Positions 36,516-47,494 of a stretch of DNA of 54,227 nt are shown piece after piece. This DNA is from Escherichia sp. ESNIH1. GTDB lineage: Bacteria; Pseudomonadota; Gammaproteobacteria; Enterobacterales; Enterobacteriaceae. Within the stretch, counting starts at the first letter, position 1. Each line of letters begins with the position of its first letter. The notes under the pieces are model-generated. The model searched no databases. It was not told the origin of the DNA and saw only the letters and a program-made list of their open reading frames with translations. The position numbers and the translations under genes are program-made. The stretch spans positions 1 to 54,227 of the forward strand of contig PQKR01000013.1 in the NCBI GenBank assembly GCA_002918705.1. Reading direction: 5' to 3'.

Positions 36516-37892
36516 GTGGATATCTCAATTTTACTCAGCGCGGCAGCGGCGATAGCCGGCTTGCTGATAGGCTGGCTGGCGACCAAATCCCATGCCGATC
36601 GTCTGCGGGCCGATCTTACCGAAGAGCGGCGCGAGCTGGATATCGAACTGAGCGCGGCGCGGCAGCGGCTGGTACAGAATCAGCACTGGCGCGACGAGTG
36701 CGAACTGCTGAATAACGAACTGCGCAGCCTGCGGGAGATCAACACTTCGCTGGAGGCCGATCTGCGCGAGGTCACCACCCGACTGGAGTCCACCCAGCTG
36801 CATGCGGAAGATAAAATTCGCCAGATGATCAACAGCGAGCAGCGCCTGAGCGAGCAGTTTGAGAACCTCGCTAACCGCATCTTCGAACAGAGCAACCGCC
36901 GCGTTGAGGAGCAGAACCGGCAGAGCCTTCACGGGCTTCTCTCTCCTCTACGGGAACAGCTGGATGGTTTCCGCCGCCAGGTGCAGGACAGCTTTGGCAA
37001 AGAGGCCCAGGAGCGCCACACGCTCGCCCACGAGATCCGTAACCTACAGCAGCTTAATGCCCAGATGGCGCAGGAGGCGATCAACCTGACCCGTGCCCTG
37101 AAGGGTGACAATAAGGCGCAGGGCAACTGGGGCGAGGTGGTGCTGGCCCGCGTGCTGGAGGCATCCGGCCTGCGAGCGGGCTATGAGTATGAAACCCAGG
37201 TCAGCATTGAAACCGAAGCCCGCGCCAGAATGCAGCCCGACGTCATCGTCCGGCTACCCCAGGGCAAAGACGTGGTCATCGACGCCAAAATGACGCTGGT
37301 GGCCTACGAGCGCTACTTCAACGCCGACGATGAGTACACTCGCGAGAGCGCCCTGCAGGAGCACATCGCCTCGGTGCGCAGCCATATCCGTCTGCTGGGG
37401 CGGAAAGATTACCAGCAGCTACCGGGCCTGCGCTCCCTTGACTATGTGCTGATGTTTATTCCCGTCGAGCCGGCCTTTTTAGTGGCTCTTGATCGGCAGC
37501 CGGAGCTGATCACCGAGGCGTTAAAAAACAACATCATGCTGGTCAGTCCGACCACGCTGCTGGTGGCTCTGCGCACTATTGCTAACCTCTGGCGCTACGA
37601 GCACCAGAGCCGCAACGCGCAGCAGATCGCCGAGCGCGCCAGCCGCCTCTACGACAAGATGCGCCTGTTTGTTGACGATATGTCGTCGGTGGGGCAGAGC
37701 CTGGAGAAAGCGCAGGATAACTACCGGCAGGCGATGAAAAAACTCACTTCCGGGCGGGGGAACCTGCTCGCCCAGGCCGAGGCGTTTCGCGGCCTGGGGG
37801 TTGAGATCAAACGCGAGATCAATCCAGATTTAGCTGACCAGGCCGTGGCGCAGGATGAGGAGTTCCGCCTGCGCGCCGGACAGGAGGGTTGA
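36516..37892 (+). CDS. rmuC: DNA recombination protein RmuC
   Basis: Limits DNA inversions between short inverted repeats; it has a PD-(D/E)XK-like nuclease core. An N-terminal membrane anchor (about 3-20) is followed by a long coiled coil (about 25-150) and the RmuC domain with GNWGEVVLARVLEASGL, MQPDVIVRLPQGKDVVIDAKMT and VSPTTLLVALRTIANLW. I start at GTG 36516 (MDISILL, 458 aa), with an AGGAGG site at 36506-36511. This aligns with E. coli MDFSIM; an in-frame GTG at 36495 lacks a ribosome site. The C-terminal tail is shorter than in E. coli (475 aa). Confidence 0.94.
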   Translation: MDISILLSAAAAIAGLLIGWLATKSHADRLRADLTEERRELDIELSAARQRLVQNQHWRDECELLNNELRSLREINTSLEADLREVTTRLESTQLHAEDKIRQMINSEQRLSEQFENLANRIFEQSNRRVEEQNRQSLHGLLSPLREQLDGFRRQVQDSFGKEAQERHTLAHEIRNLQQLNAQMAQEAINLTRALKGDNKAQGNWGEVVLARVLEASGLRAGYEYETQVSIETEARARMQPDVIVRLPQGKDVVIDAKMTLVAYERYFNADDEYTRESALQEHIASVRSHIRLLGRKDYQQLPGLRSLDYVLMFIPVEPAFLVALDRQPELITEALKNNIMLVSPTTLLVALRTIANLWRYEHQSRNAQQIAERASRLYDKMRLFVDDMSSVGQSLEKAQDNYRQAMKKLTSGRGNLLAQAEAFRGLGVEIKREINPDLADQAVAQDEEFRLRAGQEG

Positions 37893-37958
37893 AACGTAGG
37901 GCAATCGCGCCCAATCTGTTACACTTCACGAACAATTTCTTGAATAGCAGGCACTGAG

Positions 37959-38714
37959 ATGGCGGAAGATTCACAAGAAACGACGCATTTTGGTTATCAG
38001 ACTGTCGCCAAAACGCAGAAGGCGGACATGGTGGCGCACGTATTTCACTCCGTGGCCGCAAAATATGATGTCATGAACGATCTGATGTCGATGGGCATCC
38101 ATCGTTTGTGGAAACGTTTCACGATTGACTGCAGCGGCGTGCGCCGTGGGCAGAAGGTTCTCGACCTTGCAGGCGGAACCGGTGACCTGACGGCGAAGTT
38201 CTCCCGTCTGGTGGGTGAAACTGGGCAGGTCGTGCTGGCCGATATCAATGACTCCATGCTGAAAGTGGGGCGCGAAAAGCTGCGCAACCTTGGCGTGGTG
38301 GGTAACGTTGAATACGTGCAGGCTAACGCCGAAGCGCTGCCGTTCCCGGACAACACCTTCGACTGCATTACGATCTCCTTCGGTCTGCGCAACGTCACCG
38401 ATAAAGAGAAAGCGCTGCGCTCTATGTTCCGCGTGCTCAAGCCAGGCGGACGCCTGTTGATCCTTGAGTTCTCTAAACCGATTATCGAACCGCTGAGCAA
38501 GGCCTATGACGCTTACTCCTTCCACGTTCTGCCGCGCATCGGCGAGCTGGTGGCGAAGGATGGTGAAAGCTACCGCTATCTGGCGGAGTCCATCCGTATG
38601 CATCCCGATCAGGAGACGCTGAAGGCGATGATGCAGGACGCCGGTTTTGAAAACGCAGAGTACTTTAACCTGACGGCGGGTATCGTCGCGCTGCACCGTG
38701 GATATAAGTTCTGA
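37959..38714 (+). CDS. ubiE: Ubiquinone/menaquinone C-methyltransferase UbiE
   Basis: SAM-dependent methylation of demethylmenaquinone and of 2-octaprenyl-6-methoxy-benzoquinol. The 251 residues match E. coli. The SAM-binding motif is [12 protein letters not shown] (about 67-78), with LADINDSML and later [15 protein letters not shown]. The region [17 protein letters not shown] at 28-44 is a family signature. It is the first gene of ubiE-ubiJ-ubiB. Confidence 0.97.
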   Translation: MAEDSQETTHFGYQTVAKTQKADMVAHVFHSVAAKYDVMNDLMSMGIHRLWKRFTIDCSGVRRGQKVLDLAGGTGDLTAKFSRLVGETGQVVLADINDSMLKVGREKLRNLGVVGNVEYVQANAEALPFPDNTFDCITISFGLRNVTDKEKALRSMFRVLKPGGRLLILEFSKPIIEPLSKAYDAYSFHVLPRIGELVAKDGESYRYLAESIRMHPDQETLKAMMQDAGFENAEYFNLTAGIVALHRGYKF

Positions 38715-38727
38715 CAGGAGTGAGTAA

Positions 38728-39333
38728 ATGCCCTTTACGCCTTTAGTGAGCGCTGGAATCGAAGGTGTTCTCAATACATTTTTATATCGCGAAAGGGCAT
38801 TAAAACCCGCCCGCCAGCGCCTGCAGGGTAAGGTACTGCGTATTGTCCTCAAGGAGTTCTCTACGCCGCTTATTCTGGCCTTTAGCGAGCGCCAGGTCGA
38901 CGTGCTGAGCGCCTGGGAGGGCGAGGCGGACTGCACCGTTATCACTCAGGCCCGGTTGTTACCGAAGCTGCGCGATCGCCAGCAGCTGACTACGCTTATA
39001 CGCAGCGGCGAGCTGGAAGTGCAGGGTGATATTCAGGTTGTACAAAACCTTAGCGCGCTTTTCGATCTCGCAGAGTTCGATTTTGCGGAGCTACTTGCCC
39101 CTTACACCGGCGATATCGCCGCCGAAGGCATCGCGAAAGTTCTGCGCGGCGGTGCAAAGCGCTTTCAGCACGGCCTGCAGCGTCAGCAGCAGTACGTGGG
39201 CGAAGCCATAACGGAAGAGTGGCGGCTGGCGCCCGGTGGACTTGAAGTTGCCTGGTTTGCCGAAGAGGCCGCCGCCGTCGCGCGATCGGTTGATGCGTTA
39301 ACCAAACGGCTGGAAAAACTGGAGGGCAAATGA
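38728..39333 (+). CDS. ubiJ: UbiJ, SCP2-domain accessory factor for ubiquinone synthesis
   Basis: A 201-residue protein with an N-terminal SCP2-like lipid-binding domain (about 10-110, including [20 protein letters not shown]). A C-terminal helical region ends in a coiled coil ([18 protein letters not shown]). UbiJ with UbiK organises the soluble Ubi complex that hydroxylates and methylates lipid intermediates. It overlaps ubiB by 4 bases. The sRNA EsrE has been reported inside the 3' part of this gene in E. coli; I did not verify it here. Confidence 0.94.
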   Translation: MPFTPLVSAGIEGVLNTFLYRERALKPARQRLQGKVLRIVLKEFSTPLILAFSERQVDVLSAWEGEADCTVITQARLLPKLRDRQQLTTLIRSGELEVQGDIQVVQNLSALFDLAEFDFAELLAPYTGDIAAEGIAKVLRGGAKRFQHGLQRQQQYVGEAITEEWRLAPGGLEVAWFAEEAAAVARSVDALTKRLEKLEGK

Positions 39334-40976
39334 CGCCAGGTGAAATTCGACGCCTGTACTTCATCATTCAAACTTTTTTGAGTTACGGGCTTGATGAGCT
39401 CATCCCACGAATGCGTCTTACCCTGCCGATTCGGCTCTGGCGTCGCACGCTGTTCTGGATGCCAAACCGTCATAAAGACAAAGAGTTAGGTCATCGCCTA
39501 CGCCTGGCGCTGCAGGAGCTAGGGCCGGTATGGATCAAATTCGGGCAGATGCTCTCTACCCGTCGCGATCTCTTTCCGCCCGTGATTGCCGACCAGCTTG
39601 CGATGCTGCAGGATCGCGTTGCTCCCTTTGACGGCAAGCTGGCCAAGCGCCAGATTGAAAAGGCGATGGGTGATATTCCGGTAGAGACGTGGTTTGATGA
39701 TTTTGACATTACGCCGCTGGCATCGGCCTCTATCGCCCAGGTCCACACTGCCCGGCTGAAAGAGAACGGCAAGGAAGTGGTGATCAAGGTGATCCGGCCG
39801 GATATTCTGCCGGTAATCAAAGCCGATATGAGCCTGATCTATCGCCTTGCGCGCTGGGTTCCGCGCCTGCTGCCGGACGGGCGTCGCCTGCGTCCGCTGG
39901 AAGTGGTAAAGGAGTATGAAAAGACGCTGATCGACGAGCTGGATCTGCTGCGTGAAGCGGCCAACGCCATCCAGCTGCGGCGTAACTTTGAAAACAGCGC
40001 GATGCTCTACGTGCCGGAAGTGTACTCCGATTACTGCAGCCAAAATATGCTTGTCATGGAACGCATATATGGTATTCCAGTGAACGATGTCGCTGCGCTG
40101 GAGAAGAACAATACCGATTTGAAACTGCTGGCCGAGCGTGGGGTACAGGTGTTCTTTACCCAGGTGTTTCGCGACAGCTTTTTCCACGGGGATATGCATC
40201 CGGGCAATATCTTTGTCAGCTATGAGCATCCAGAGGATCCGCAGTATATCGGGATCGACTGCGGCATCGTCGGCTCGCTGAACAAAGAGGATAAGCGTTA
40301 CCTGGCGGAGAACTTTATTGCGTTCTTCAACCGCGACTATCGTCGGGTTGCCGAGCTGCACGTTGATTCAGGCTGGGTACCGCCGGATACCAACGTTGAA
40401 GAGTTTGAGTTTGCGATCCGTACCGTTTGTGAGCCGATTTTTGAGAAGCCGCTGGCGGAGATCTCCTTTGGTCATGTGCTGCTGAACCTGTTCAATACGG
40501 CGCGACGGTTCAATATGGAAGTGCAGCCGCAGCTGGTGCTGCTGCAAAAAACGCTGCTCTATATCGAGGGTGTTGGGCGTCAGCTCTATCCGCAGCTCGA
40601 TTTGTGGAAAACAGCGAAACCTTTCCTCGAAACGTGGATCAAAGATCAGGTAGGCTTCCCGGCGCTGGTCCGTTCCCTGAAAGAGAAGGGACCTTTGTGG
40701 ATTGAGAAAATGCCCGAGCTGCCCGAGCTGATCTACCACAACCTGCGGCAGCATAAGCAGCTGCAGCATAATGTGGATCTGCTCACCCGCGAGATGCGTG
40801 TTAATAACGTGCGTCAGGGGCAGTCCCGCTATCTGTTTGGCATCGGGGCAACGTTGATCCTGAGCGGAACGCTCTTTTTGATCAACCGGCCGGAGTGGCA
40901 AACGGCCTCAGCCTGGCTGATTGCCGGTGGACTGGTTGCCTGGCTTATTGGCTGGCGAAAAACCCGCGTGCTGTAG
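39330..40976 (+). CDS. ubiB: UbiB, atypical kinase-like ubiquinone synthesis protein
   Basis: A 548-residue protein (E. coli 546) of the ABC1/ADCK/UbiB family. The family KxGQ motif is in [15 protein letters not shown], the Ala-rich loop is [11 protein letters not shown], the catalytic loop [11 protein letters not shown], and the metal-binding position is in [11 protein letters not shown]. Two hydrophobic helices end the protein (about 500-545). It is required for early ubiquinone steps, probably by ATPase-driven access to membrane lipid precursors rather than protein kinase activity. Confidence 0.96.
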   Translation: MTPGEIRRLYFIIQTFLSYGLDELIPRMRLTLPIRLWRRTLFWMPNRHKDKELGHRLRLALQELGPVWIKFGQMLSTRRDLFPPVIADQLAMLQDRVAPFDGKLAKRQIEKAMGDIPVETWFDDFDITPLASASIAQVHTARLKENGKEVVIKVIRPDILPVIKADMSLIYRLARWVPRLLPDGRRLRPLEVVKEYEKTLIDELDLLREAANAIQLRRNFENSAMLYVPEVYSDYCSQNMLVMERIYGIPVNDVAALEKNNTDLKLLAERGVQVFFTQVFRDSFFHGDMHPGNIFVSYEHPEDPQYIGIDCGIVGSLNKEDKRYLAENFIAFFNRDYRRVAELHVDSGWVPPDTNVEEFEFAIRTVCEPIFEKPLAEISFGHVLLNLFNTARRFNMEVQPQLVLLQKTLLYIEGVGRQLYPQLDLWKTAKPFLETWIKDQVGFPALVRSLKEKGPLWIEKMPELPELIYHNLRQHKQLQHNVDLLTREMRVNNVRQGQSRYLFGIGATLILSGTLFLINRPEWQTASAWLIAGGLVAWLIGWRKTRVL

Positions 40977-41047
40977 CCGCACGCTTAATGGGCCGAGTAT
41001 GCTGTGCGCGGCCCGCTAATTTCAGCATCTATCCTTGAGGATTGTGT

Positions 41048-41302
41048 ATGGGTGGTATCAGTATTTGGCAGTTACTTATTATTGCCGTCATCGTTGTGCT
41101 GCTGTTTGGTACGAAAAAGCTAGGCTCTATCGGTTCCGATCTCGGCGCGTCGATCAAAGGCTTTAAAAAAGCGATGGGCGATGACGACAAGCATGAGAAA
41201 AAATCGGCGGAGGATGCTGATTTTTCGACAAAAACCCTTGCTGAAAAGCAAGATGATGTGAAAACAGACGAAGAAAAGCGTCGCGATAAAGAGCAGGTGT
41301 AA
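41048..41302 (+). CDS. tatA: Sec-independent translocase subunit TatA
   Basis: An 84-residue protein that forms the membrane-weakening oligomer of the twin-arginine pathway. It has a short N-terminal membrane helix ([18 protein letters not shown]), the FG hinge, an amphipathic helix ([21 protein letters not shown]) and a charged disordered tail. The start is ATG at 41048 (MGGISIW), as in E. coli. It is the first gene of tatABCD, with tatB 3 bases after its stop. Confidence 0.96.
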   Translation: MGGISIWQLLIIAVIVVLLFGTKKLGSIGSDLGASIKGFKKAMGDDDKHEKKSAEDADFSTKTLAEKQDDVKTDEEKRRDKEQV

Positions 41303-41305
41303 TTC

Positions 41306-41818
41306 GTGTTCGATATTGGTTTTGGCGAACTGCTGCTGGTATTCGTAATCGGCCTCATTGTGCTGGGGCCGCAGCGTTTACCGGTAGCGGTTAAAACGGT
41401 GGCCGGGTGGGTGCGTGCCCTGCGCTCGCTGGCAAGCACCGTACAGAATGAGCTGGCGCAGGAGCTGAAGATTCAGGAGCTTCAGGACAGCCTGAAGAAG
41501 GTCGAAAAAGCGAGTATGGATCATCTGACGCCGGAGCTGAAAGAGTCTATGGACGAGCTGCGCCATGCGGCGGAGTCAATGAAACGCTCCTACAGCGCGA
41601 ACGATCCTGAGCGCGCAAGCGACGTAGCGCACACCATTCATAACCCGATTGTGAAAGGAAACGAGGAGCAGCACCAGGGTGTCACGCCTGCCGTTGCGGA
41701 GCACCAGGCCAGCGCGCCAGCGCAGGCACCGGCAACGGAGACGCCCGCCGACAGCAAGCCCGTCCAGCCCGCTGCCTCTGCCGCACATTCACCTTCATCG
41801 ACAAGTGATAAACCGTAA
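41306..41818 (+). CDS. tatB: Sec-independent translocase subunit TatB
   Basis: A 170-residue partner of TatC in the twin-arginine signal receptor complex. The N-terminal [25 protein letters not shown] holds the membrane helix with the conserved Glu8 and the GPxRLP hinge, followed by an amphipathic helix. The tail is rich in Ala, Pro and Ser and looks disordered. The start codon is GTG, as in E. coli. Confidence 0.96.
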   Translation: MFDIGFGELLLVFVIGLIVLGPQRLPVAVKTVAGWVRALRSLASTVQNELAQELKIQELQDSLKKVEKASMDHLTPELKESMDELRHAAESMKRSYSANDPERASDVAHTIHNPIVKGNEEQHQGVTPAVAEHQASAPAQAPATETPADSKPVQPAASAAHSPSSTSDKP

Positions 41819-41820
41819 AC

Positions 41821-42585
41821 ATGGCTGTAGAAGATACCCAACCGCTGATTACGCACCTGATCGAGCTGCGAAAACGCCTGCTAAACTGCATTATTGCGGT
41901 GCTGGCTATTTTCGTGGTGCTGGTCTATTTCGCTAACGATATCTACCAGCTGGTCTCTGCGCCGCTGATCAAGCAGATGCCCCAGGGCGCGACGATGATT
42001 GCCACCGACGTGGCATCGCCCTTCTTTACTCCGGTAAAGCTGACCTTCATGGTGTCGCTGATCCTCTCTGCGCCGGTTATTCTTTACCAGGTTTGGGCCT
42101 TTGTTGCCCCTGCGCTCTATAAGCACGAGCGGCGTCTGGTTGTGCCGCTGCTGGTCTCCAGCTCGCTGCTGTTCTATATCGGCATGGCCTTCGCCTACTT
42201 TGTGGTCTTCCCGCTGGCGTTTGGCTTTTTGACCCATACCGCGCCGGTGGGCGTACAGGTCTCGACGGATATCGCCAGCTACCTCGACTTCGTTATGGCC
42301 CTGTTTATGGCCTTTGGTGTCTCTTTTGAAGTGCCGGTGGCGATTGTCCTGCTCTGCTGGATGGGCGTGACGACGCCGGATGATCTGCGTCGTAAGCGGC
42401 CCTATGTGTTGGTCGGGGCCTTTGTTGTCGGTATGCTGCTGACGCCGCCGGACGTCTTCTCCCAGACGCTGCTGGCGATCCCGATGTACTGCCTGTTTGA
42501 AGTTGGCGTCTTCTTCTCGCGTTTTTATGTTGGCAAGCGCCGCTTCCGTCAGGACGAAGGCGAAGAAAGCGAAGACGATGTTTGA
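41821..42585 (+). CDS. tatC: Sec-independent translocase subunit TatC
   Basis: A 254-residue protein with six membrane segments, the core receptor for twin-arginine signal peptides. The conserved N-terminal HLIELRKRL and the [11 protein letters not shown] loop (signal-peptide binding Glu) are present. The acidic C-terminal tail ([10 protein letters not shown]) is slightly shorter than in E. coli (258 aa). Its last 8 bases overlap the tatD start. Confidence 0.97.
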   Translation: MAVEDTQPLITHLIELRKRLLNCIIAVLAIFVVLVYFANDIYQLVSAPLIKQMPQGATMIATDVASPFFTPVKLTFMVSLILSAPVILYQVWAFVAPALYKHERRLVVPLLVSSSLLFYIGMAFAYFVVFPLAFGFLTHTAPVGVQVSTDIASYLDFVMALFMAFGVSFEVPVAIVLLCWMGVTTPDDLRRKRPYVLVGAFVVGMLLTPPDVFSQTLLAIPMYCLFEVGVFFSRFYVGKRRFRQDEGEESEDDV

Positions 42586-43360
42586 TATTGGCGTAAACCT
42601 GACGAGCTCACAGTTTGCTGGCGATCGCGAGCAGGTTGTCGCCCGGGCTGCCGCCGCAGGCGTTAACGGCATGTTGCTCACCGGGACCAATCTGCATGAG
42701 AGCCAGCAGGCGCAGGCGCTGGCGGCGCAGTACGCGGGCTGCTGGTCCACGGCGGGCGTCCACCCGCATGACAGCAGTCAGTGGCAGCCGGAGACGGCAG
42801 AGGCTATTCGTCAGCTGGCCAGCCTGCCGCAGGTCGTCGCGATTGGCGAGTGTGGCCTGGATTTTAACCGTAACTTCTCTACTCCGCAGGCGCAGGAGGC
42901 GGCGTTCAGCGCCCAGCTGGCTATTGCCGCTGAGCTCTCCCTGCCGGTGTTTCTGCACTGCCGCGACGCTCACGAGCGCTTTTTAGCCCTGCTCGATCCG
43001 TGGCTGGATAACATTCCCGGCGCGGTGCTGCACTGCTTTACCGGTTCGGCGCGTGAGGCACGCGACTGCCTGGCGCGTGGACTCTACCTGGGGATAACCG
43101 GCTGGGTCTGCGACGAGCGACGCGGGCAGGAACTCAGTGAAATTGTCCCGCTTATCCCGGCTGAACGCCTGCTGATTGAAACCGATGCGCCTTATCTCCT
43201 GCCTCGCGATATCAAGCCCAAGCCGGCATCACGCCGCAACGAACCCGCCTTGCTGGGGCATATCCTGCAACGCGTTGCGCAGCTACGTGGGGAGGAGGCA
43301 GACTGGCTTTCAGAGGTGACGGATCAAAACGTCAAGCGACTGTTTGGTATCGTCTTTTAA
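42578..43360 (+). CDS. tatD: TatD, metal-dependent 3'-5' DNA/RNA exonuclease
   Basis: A TIM-barrel hydrolase with 260 residues. The start at 42578 ([13 protein letters not shown]) equals the E. coli start and overlaps tatC by 8 bases. Metal-binding motifs are [34 protein letters not shown] and [11 protein letters not shown]. It acts on DNA in repair of oxidative damage and is not needed for Tat export, despite its place in the operon. Its stop overlaps the convergent rfaH stop. Confidence 0.95.
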   Translation: MFDIGVNLTSSQFAGDREQVVARAAAAGVNGMLLTGTNLHESQQAQALAAQYAGCWSTAGVHPHDSSQWQPETAEAIRQLASLPQVVAIGECGLDFNRNFSTPQAQEAAFSAQLAIAAELSLPVFLHCRDAHERFLALLDPWLDNIPGAVLHCFTGSAREARDCLARGLYLGITGWVCDERRGQELSEIVPLIPAERLLIETDAPYLLPRDIKPKPASRRNEPALLGHILQRVAQLRGEEADWLSEVTDQNVKRLFGIVF

Positions 43361-43845
43361 GCCTTGCGGAAGTCGGTGTTTTTGACGCTCTGCACCACCT
43401 GCTGATTGAGCAGGTTCAACAGCAGCATAGATCGTGCTTCACCGTCAGGCTCGGTGAAAATCGCTTTTAGCCCCTCAAATGCCCCCTCGGTAATCACTAC
43501 GCTATCGCCCGGATAGGGCGTCTGGGGGTCGGTCACGCCTTCGGGGTGGTAATGCGCCAGCTGGGCGATAACCGGCGCAGGCACGGTTGCCGGGCTGGCA
43601 CCGAAGCGGACAAAGTGGCTGACGCCGCGGGTGGCGTTAATCGTGGTAGTGTGGATCACTTCCGGATCGAATTCGATAAACAGATAGTTGGGAAACAGCG
43701 GCTCGCTGACCGCGGTGCGTTTGCCGCGCACTATTTTTTCAAGCGTGATCATCGGCGTCAGGCAGTTTACCGCCTGGCGTTCAAGATGTTGCTGGGCGCG
43801 TTCCAGCTGGCCCCGCTTGCAGTACAGTAAATACCAGGCTTGCAT
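43357..43845 (-). CDS. rfaH: Transcription antiterminator RfaH
   Basis: A NusG paralogue that loads on RNA polymerase at ops sites and allows expression of long virulence and LPS operons. The start at 43845 ([13 protein letters not shown]) gives 162 residues, as in E. coli; an upstream in-frame start would add 13 residues without reason. The NGN domain covers 1-100, and the switch C-terminal domain follows ([23 protein letters not shown]), able to change from alpha-hairpin to beta-barrel. It is convergent with tatD with a 4-base overlap. Confidence 0.96.
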   Translation of the reverse strand: MQAWYLLYCKRGQLERAQQHLERQAVNCLTPMITLEKIVRGKRTAVSEPLFPNYLFIEFDPEVIHTTTINATRGVSHFVRFGASPATVPAPVIAQLAHYHPEGVTDPQTPYPGDSVVITEGAFEGLKAIFTEPDGEARSMLLLNLLNQQVVQSVKNTDFRKA

Positions 43846-44015
43846 AATCACTCTGTTTTGGCTAATCGTGCGCAAGCATATCAAAACCCGATAATGATGG
43901 CTAAGTTGATTATAGAAATCCTTGCCACACGTTGACGTAACGATTCACCCTTATTTAACAAAATTACAGCATCACGCTGATGTTCACCGTATAATGGAAG
44001 GCTGACTCCGAGGCC

Positions 44016-45512
44016 ATGATTAACTGCATGAAATACCACGACCTACGTGATTTTATGGCGCTGCTGGAACAGCAGGGCGAACTCAAACGCATTACGCTGC
44101 CTGTTGATCCTCATCTGGAAATAACAGAGATTGCCGACCGTACGCTGCGCGCCGGTGGACCCGCCCTGCTGTTTGAAAACCCAACGGGCTACGCTATGCC
44201 GGTGCTCTGCAACCTCTTTGGCACGCCGAAGCGCGTGGCGCTGGGAATGGGGCAGGAGGATGTAACGGCCCTGCGCGAGGTGGGTAAGCTGCTGGCCTTC
44301 CTGAAAGAGCCGGAGCCGCCAAAAGGCTTCCGCGATCTCTTTGATAAGCTGCCGCAGTTTAAGCAGGTACTCAATATGCCCACCAAACGCCTGCGCGGCG
44401 CGCCATGCCAGCAGAAGGTCGTCCAGGGCGAGGCGGTGGATTTAACCACTATCCCGATCATGCAGTGCTGGCCAGAAGATGCCGCCCCGCTGATCACCTG
44501 GGGGCTTACCGTTACCCGCGGCCCGCATAAAGAGCGGCAGAACCTCGGCATCTATCGCCAGCAGCTTATTGGCAAGAACAAACTGATCATGCGCTGGCTG
44601 TCGCATCGCGGCGGCGCGCTGGATTATCAGGAGTGGTGCGCGGCGCATCCCGGCGAACGCTTCCCGGTTGCCGTGGCGCTGGGAGCCGATCCTGCGACGA
44701 TTTTAGGCGCGGTGACGCCGGTGCCGGATACGCTCTCTGAGTATGCCTTTGCCGGGCTGCTGCGCGGTACGAAAACCGAGGTGGTTAAGTGCATCTCAAA
44801 CGATCTGGAAGTCCCTGCCAGCGCGGAGATCGTGCTGGAGGGCTACATTGAGCCGGGTGAGATGGCCCCGGAAGGTCCGTATGGTGACCACACGGGCTAC
44901 TATAATGAGATAGATAGCTTCCCCGTCTTTACGGTGACGCATATTACCCAGCGCGAAGATGCTATCTACCACTCAACCTACACCGGCCGCCCGCCAGATG
45001 AGCCGGCCGTGCTCGGCGTAGCGCTGAACGAGGTCTTTGTACCGATCCTGCAAAAGCAGTTTCCGGAGATTGTCGATTTCTATCTTCCCCCGGAAGGGTG
45101 TTCATACCGCCTTGCAGTGGTAACCATCAAAAAGCAGTATGCTGGTCATGCCAAGCGCGTGATGATGGGCGTCTGGTCATTCCTTCGGCAGTTTATGTAC
45201 ACCAAATTTGTTATTGTTTGTGATGATGACGTGAACGCGCGTGACTGGAACGACGTCATCTGGGCGATCACTACCCGTATGGATCCGGCAAGGGATACCG
45301 TGCTGGTAGAGAATACGCCGATAGACTACCTGGATTTTGCCTCGCCGGTTTCCGGTCTGGGCTCAAAAATGGGGCTGGATGCTACCAACAAGTGGCCCGG
45401 TGAAACCCAGCGTGAATGGGGGCGTCCGATTAAAAAGGATCCTGCCGTTACCGCGCGAATCGATGCTATCTGGGATGAACTTGCCATAATGAGTGACGGT
45501 AAAGGCAGCTAA
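44016..45512 (+). CDS. ubiD: 3-octaprenyl-4-hydroxybenzoate decarboxylase UbiD
   Basis: A prenylated-FMN-dependent decarboxylase of ubiquinone synthesis that needs cofactor made by UbiX. It has 498 residues (E. coli 497). Conserved pieces include [29 protein letters not shown] and [18 protein letters not shown] 44016 (MINCMKYHD) has a CGAGG site upstream; ATG 44028 (MKYHD) is a possible alternative. It precedes fre. Confidence 0.95.
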   Translation: MINCMKYHDLRDFMALLEQQGELKRITLPVDPHLEITEIADRTLRAGGPALLFENPTGYAMPVLCNLFGTPKRVALGMGQEDVTALREVGKLLAFLKEPEPPKGFRDLFDKLPQFKQVLNMPTKRLRGAPCQQKVVQGEAVDLTTIPIMQCWPEDAAPLITWGLTVTRGPHKERQNLGIYRQQLIGKNKLIMRWLSHRGGALDYQEWCAAHPGERFPVAVALGADPATILGAVTPVPDTLSEYAFAGLLRGTKTEVVKCISNDLEVPASAEIVLEGYIEPGEMAPEGPYGDHTGYYNEIDSFPVFTVTHITQREDAIYHSTYTGRPPDEPAVLGVALNEVFVPILQKQFPEIVDFYLPPEGCSYRLAVVTIKKQYAGHAKRVMMGVWSFLRQFMYTKFVIVCDDDVNARDWNDVIWAITTRMDPARDTVLVENTPIDYLDFASPVSGLGSKMGLDATNKWPGETQREWGRPIKKDPAVTARIDAIWDELAIMSDGKGS

Positions 45513-45566
45513 TGCGCCGCCGTTTTGCCTTTTATTCGTAATAAAACGACCCGACAGAGGGAGCGC

Positions 45567-46268
45567 ATGACAACCTTAAGCTGTAAAGTGACCTCGGTAG
45601 AAGCTATCACCGATACCGTATACCGTGTTCGTCTTGTACCAGACGCGGCGTTTTCATTTCGCGCTGGGCAATATTTGATGGTGGTGATGGACGAGCGTGA
45701 TAAGCGCCCGTTCTCTATGGCGTCCACGCCGGATGAGCAGGCGTTCATTGAGCTGCACATTGGTGCTTCCGAGCTGAACCTCTATGCGATGGCGGTCATG
45801 GACCGGATCCTGAAAGAGCGCGAAATCCTTATCGATATTCCGCACGGCGATGCCTGGCTGCGCGATGACGAAGAGCGTCCGCTGATCCTGATTGCGGGCG
45901 GGACGGGCTTCTCCTACGTGCGCTCTATTCTGCTGACCGCGCTGGCGCGTAACCCGGCACGGGATATCACCATCTACTGGGGTGGACGCGAAGAGAAACA
46001 CCTGTACGATCTCTCTGAACTGCAAGCCCTGGCGGTTAACCACCCCAATCTGAAAGTGGTGCCGGTCGTCGAGCAGCCGGAAGAGACGTGGCAGGGCCGT
46101 AGCGGCACGGTATTGACGGCGGTACTGCAGGATTTCGGCACGCTGGCCGAACATGACATCTATATTGCTGGACGTTTCGAGATGGCAAAAATTGCCCGGG
46201 ATCTCTTCTGCAACGAACGCAGTGCGCGGGAAGATCGCCTCTTCGGCGACGCTTTCGCCTTTATCTAA
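45567..46268 (+). CDS. fre: NAD(P)H-flavin reductase
   Basis: Reduces free riboflavin, FMN and FAD with NAD(P)H; reduced flavins serve ferric reduction and activation of ribonucleotide reductase. The start at 45567 ([14 protein letters not shown]) gives 233 residues, as in E. coli. The flavin site is RPFSMAST, and the nucleotide site [11 protein letters not shown]. The C-terminus GDAFAFI is identical to that of E. coli. It lies 54 bases after ubiD. Confidence 0.96.
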   Translation: MTTLSCKVTSVEAITDTVYRVRLVPDAAFSFRAGQYLMVVMDERDKRPFSMASTPDEQAFIELHIGASELNLYAMAVMDRILKEREILIDIPHGDAWLRDDEERPLILIAGGTGFSYVRSILLTALARNPARDITIYWGGREEKHLYDLSELQALAVNHPNLKVVPVVEQPEETWQGRSGTVLTAVLQDFGTLAEHDIYIAGRFEMAKIARDLFCNERSAREDRLFGDAFAFI

Positions 46269-46282
46269 GCGCTGACGTTACT

Positions 46283-46309
46283 GGCCCGACGGTCTCTTTC
46301 CGCCGGGCC
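46283..46309. terminator. Terminator between convergent fre and fadA
   Basis: GGCCCGACGG (46283-46292) pairs with CCGCCGGGCC (46300-46309) with a single A-C mismatch and a 7-base loop. It fills the gap between the two genes. Confidence 0.6.
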
Positions 46310-46321
46310 TGCATAACAGCG

Positions 46322-47494
<1,173 letters not shown>

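Noticed and set aside
37971-38945. 324-codon open frame on the minus strand opposite ubiE and ubiJ
   Set aside because: It spans two confirmed genes in antisense and resembles no known protein.
40990-41014. Terminator between ubiB and tatA
   Set aside because: GGGCCG can pair with CGGCCC, but the stem is only 6 bp with a 13-base loop and no T-run.
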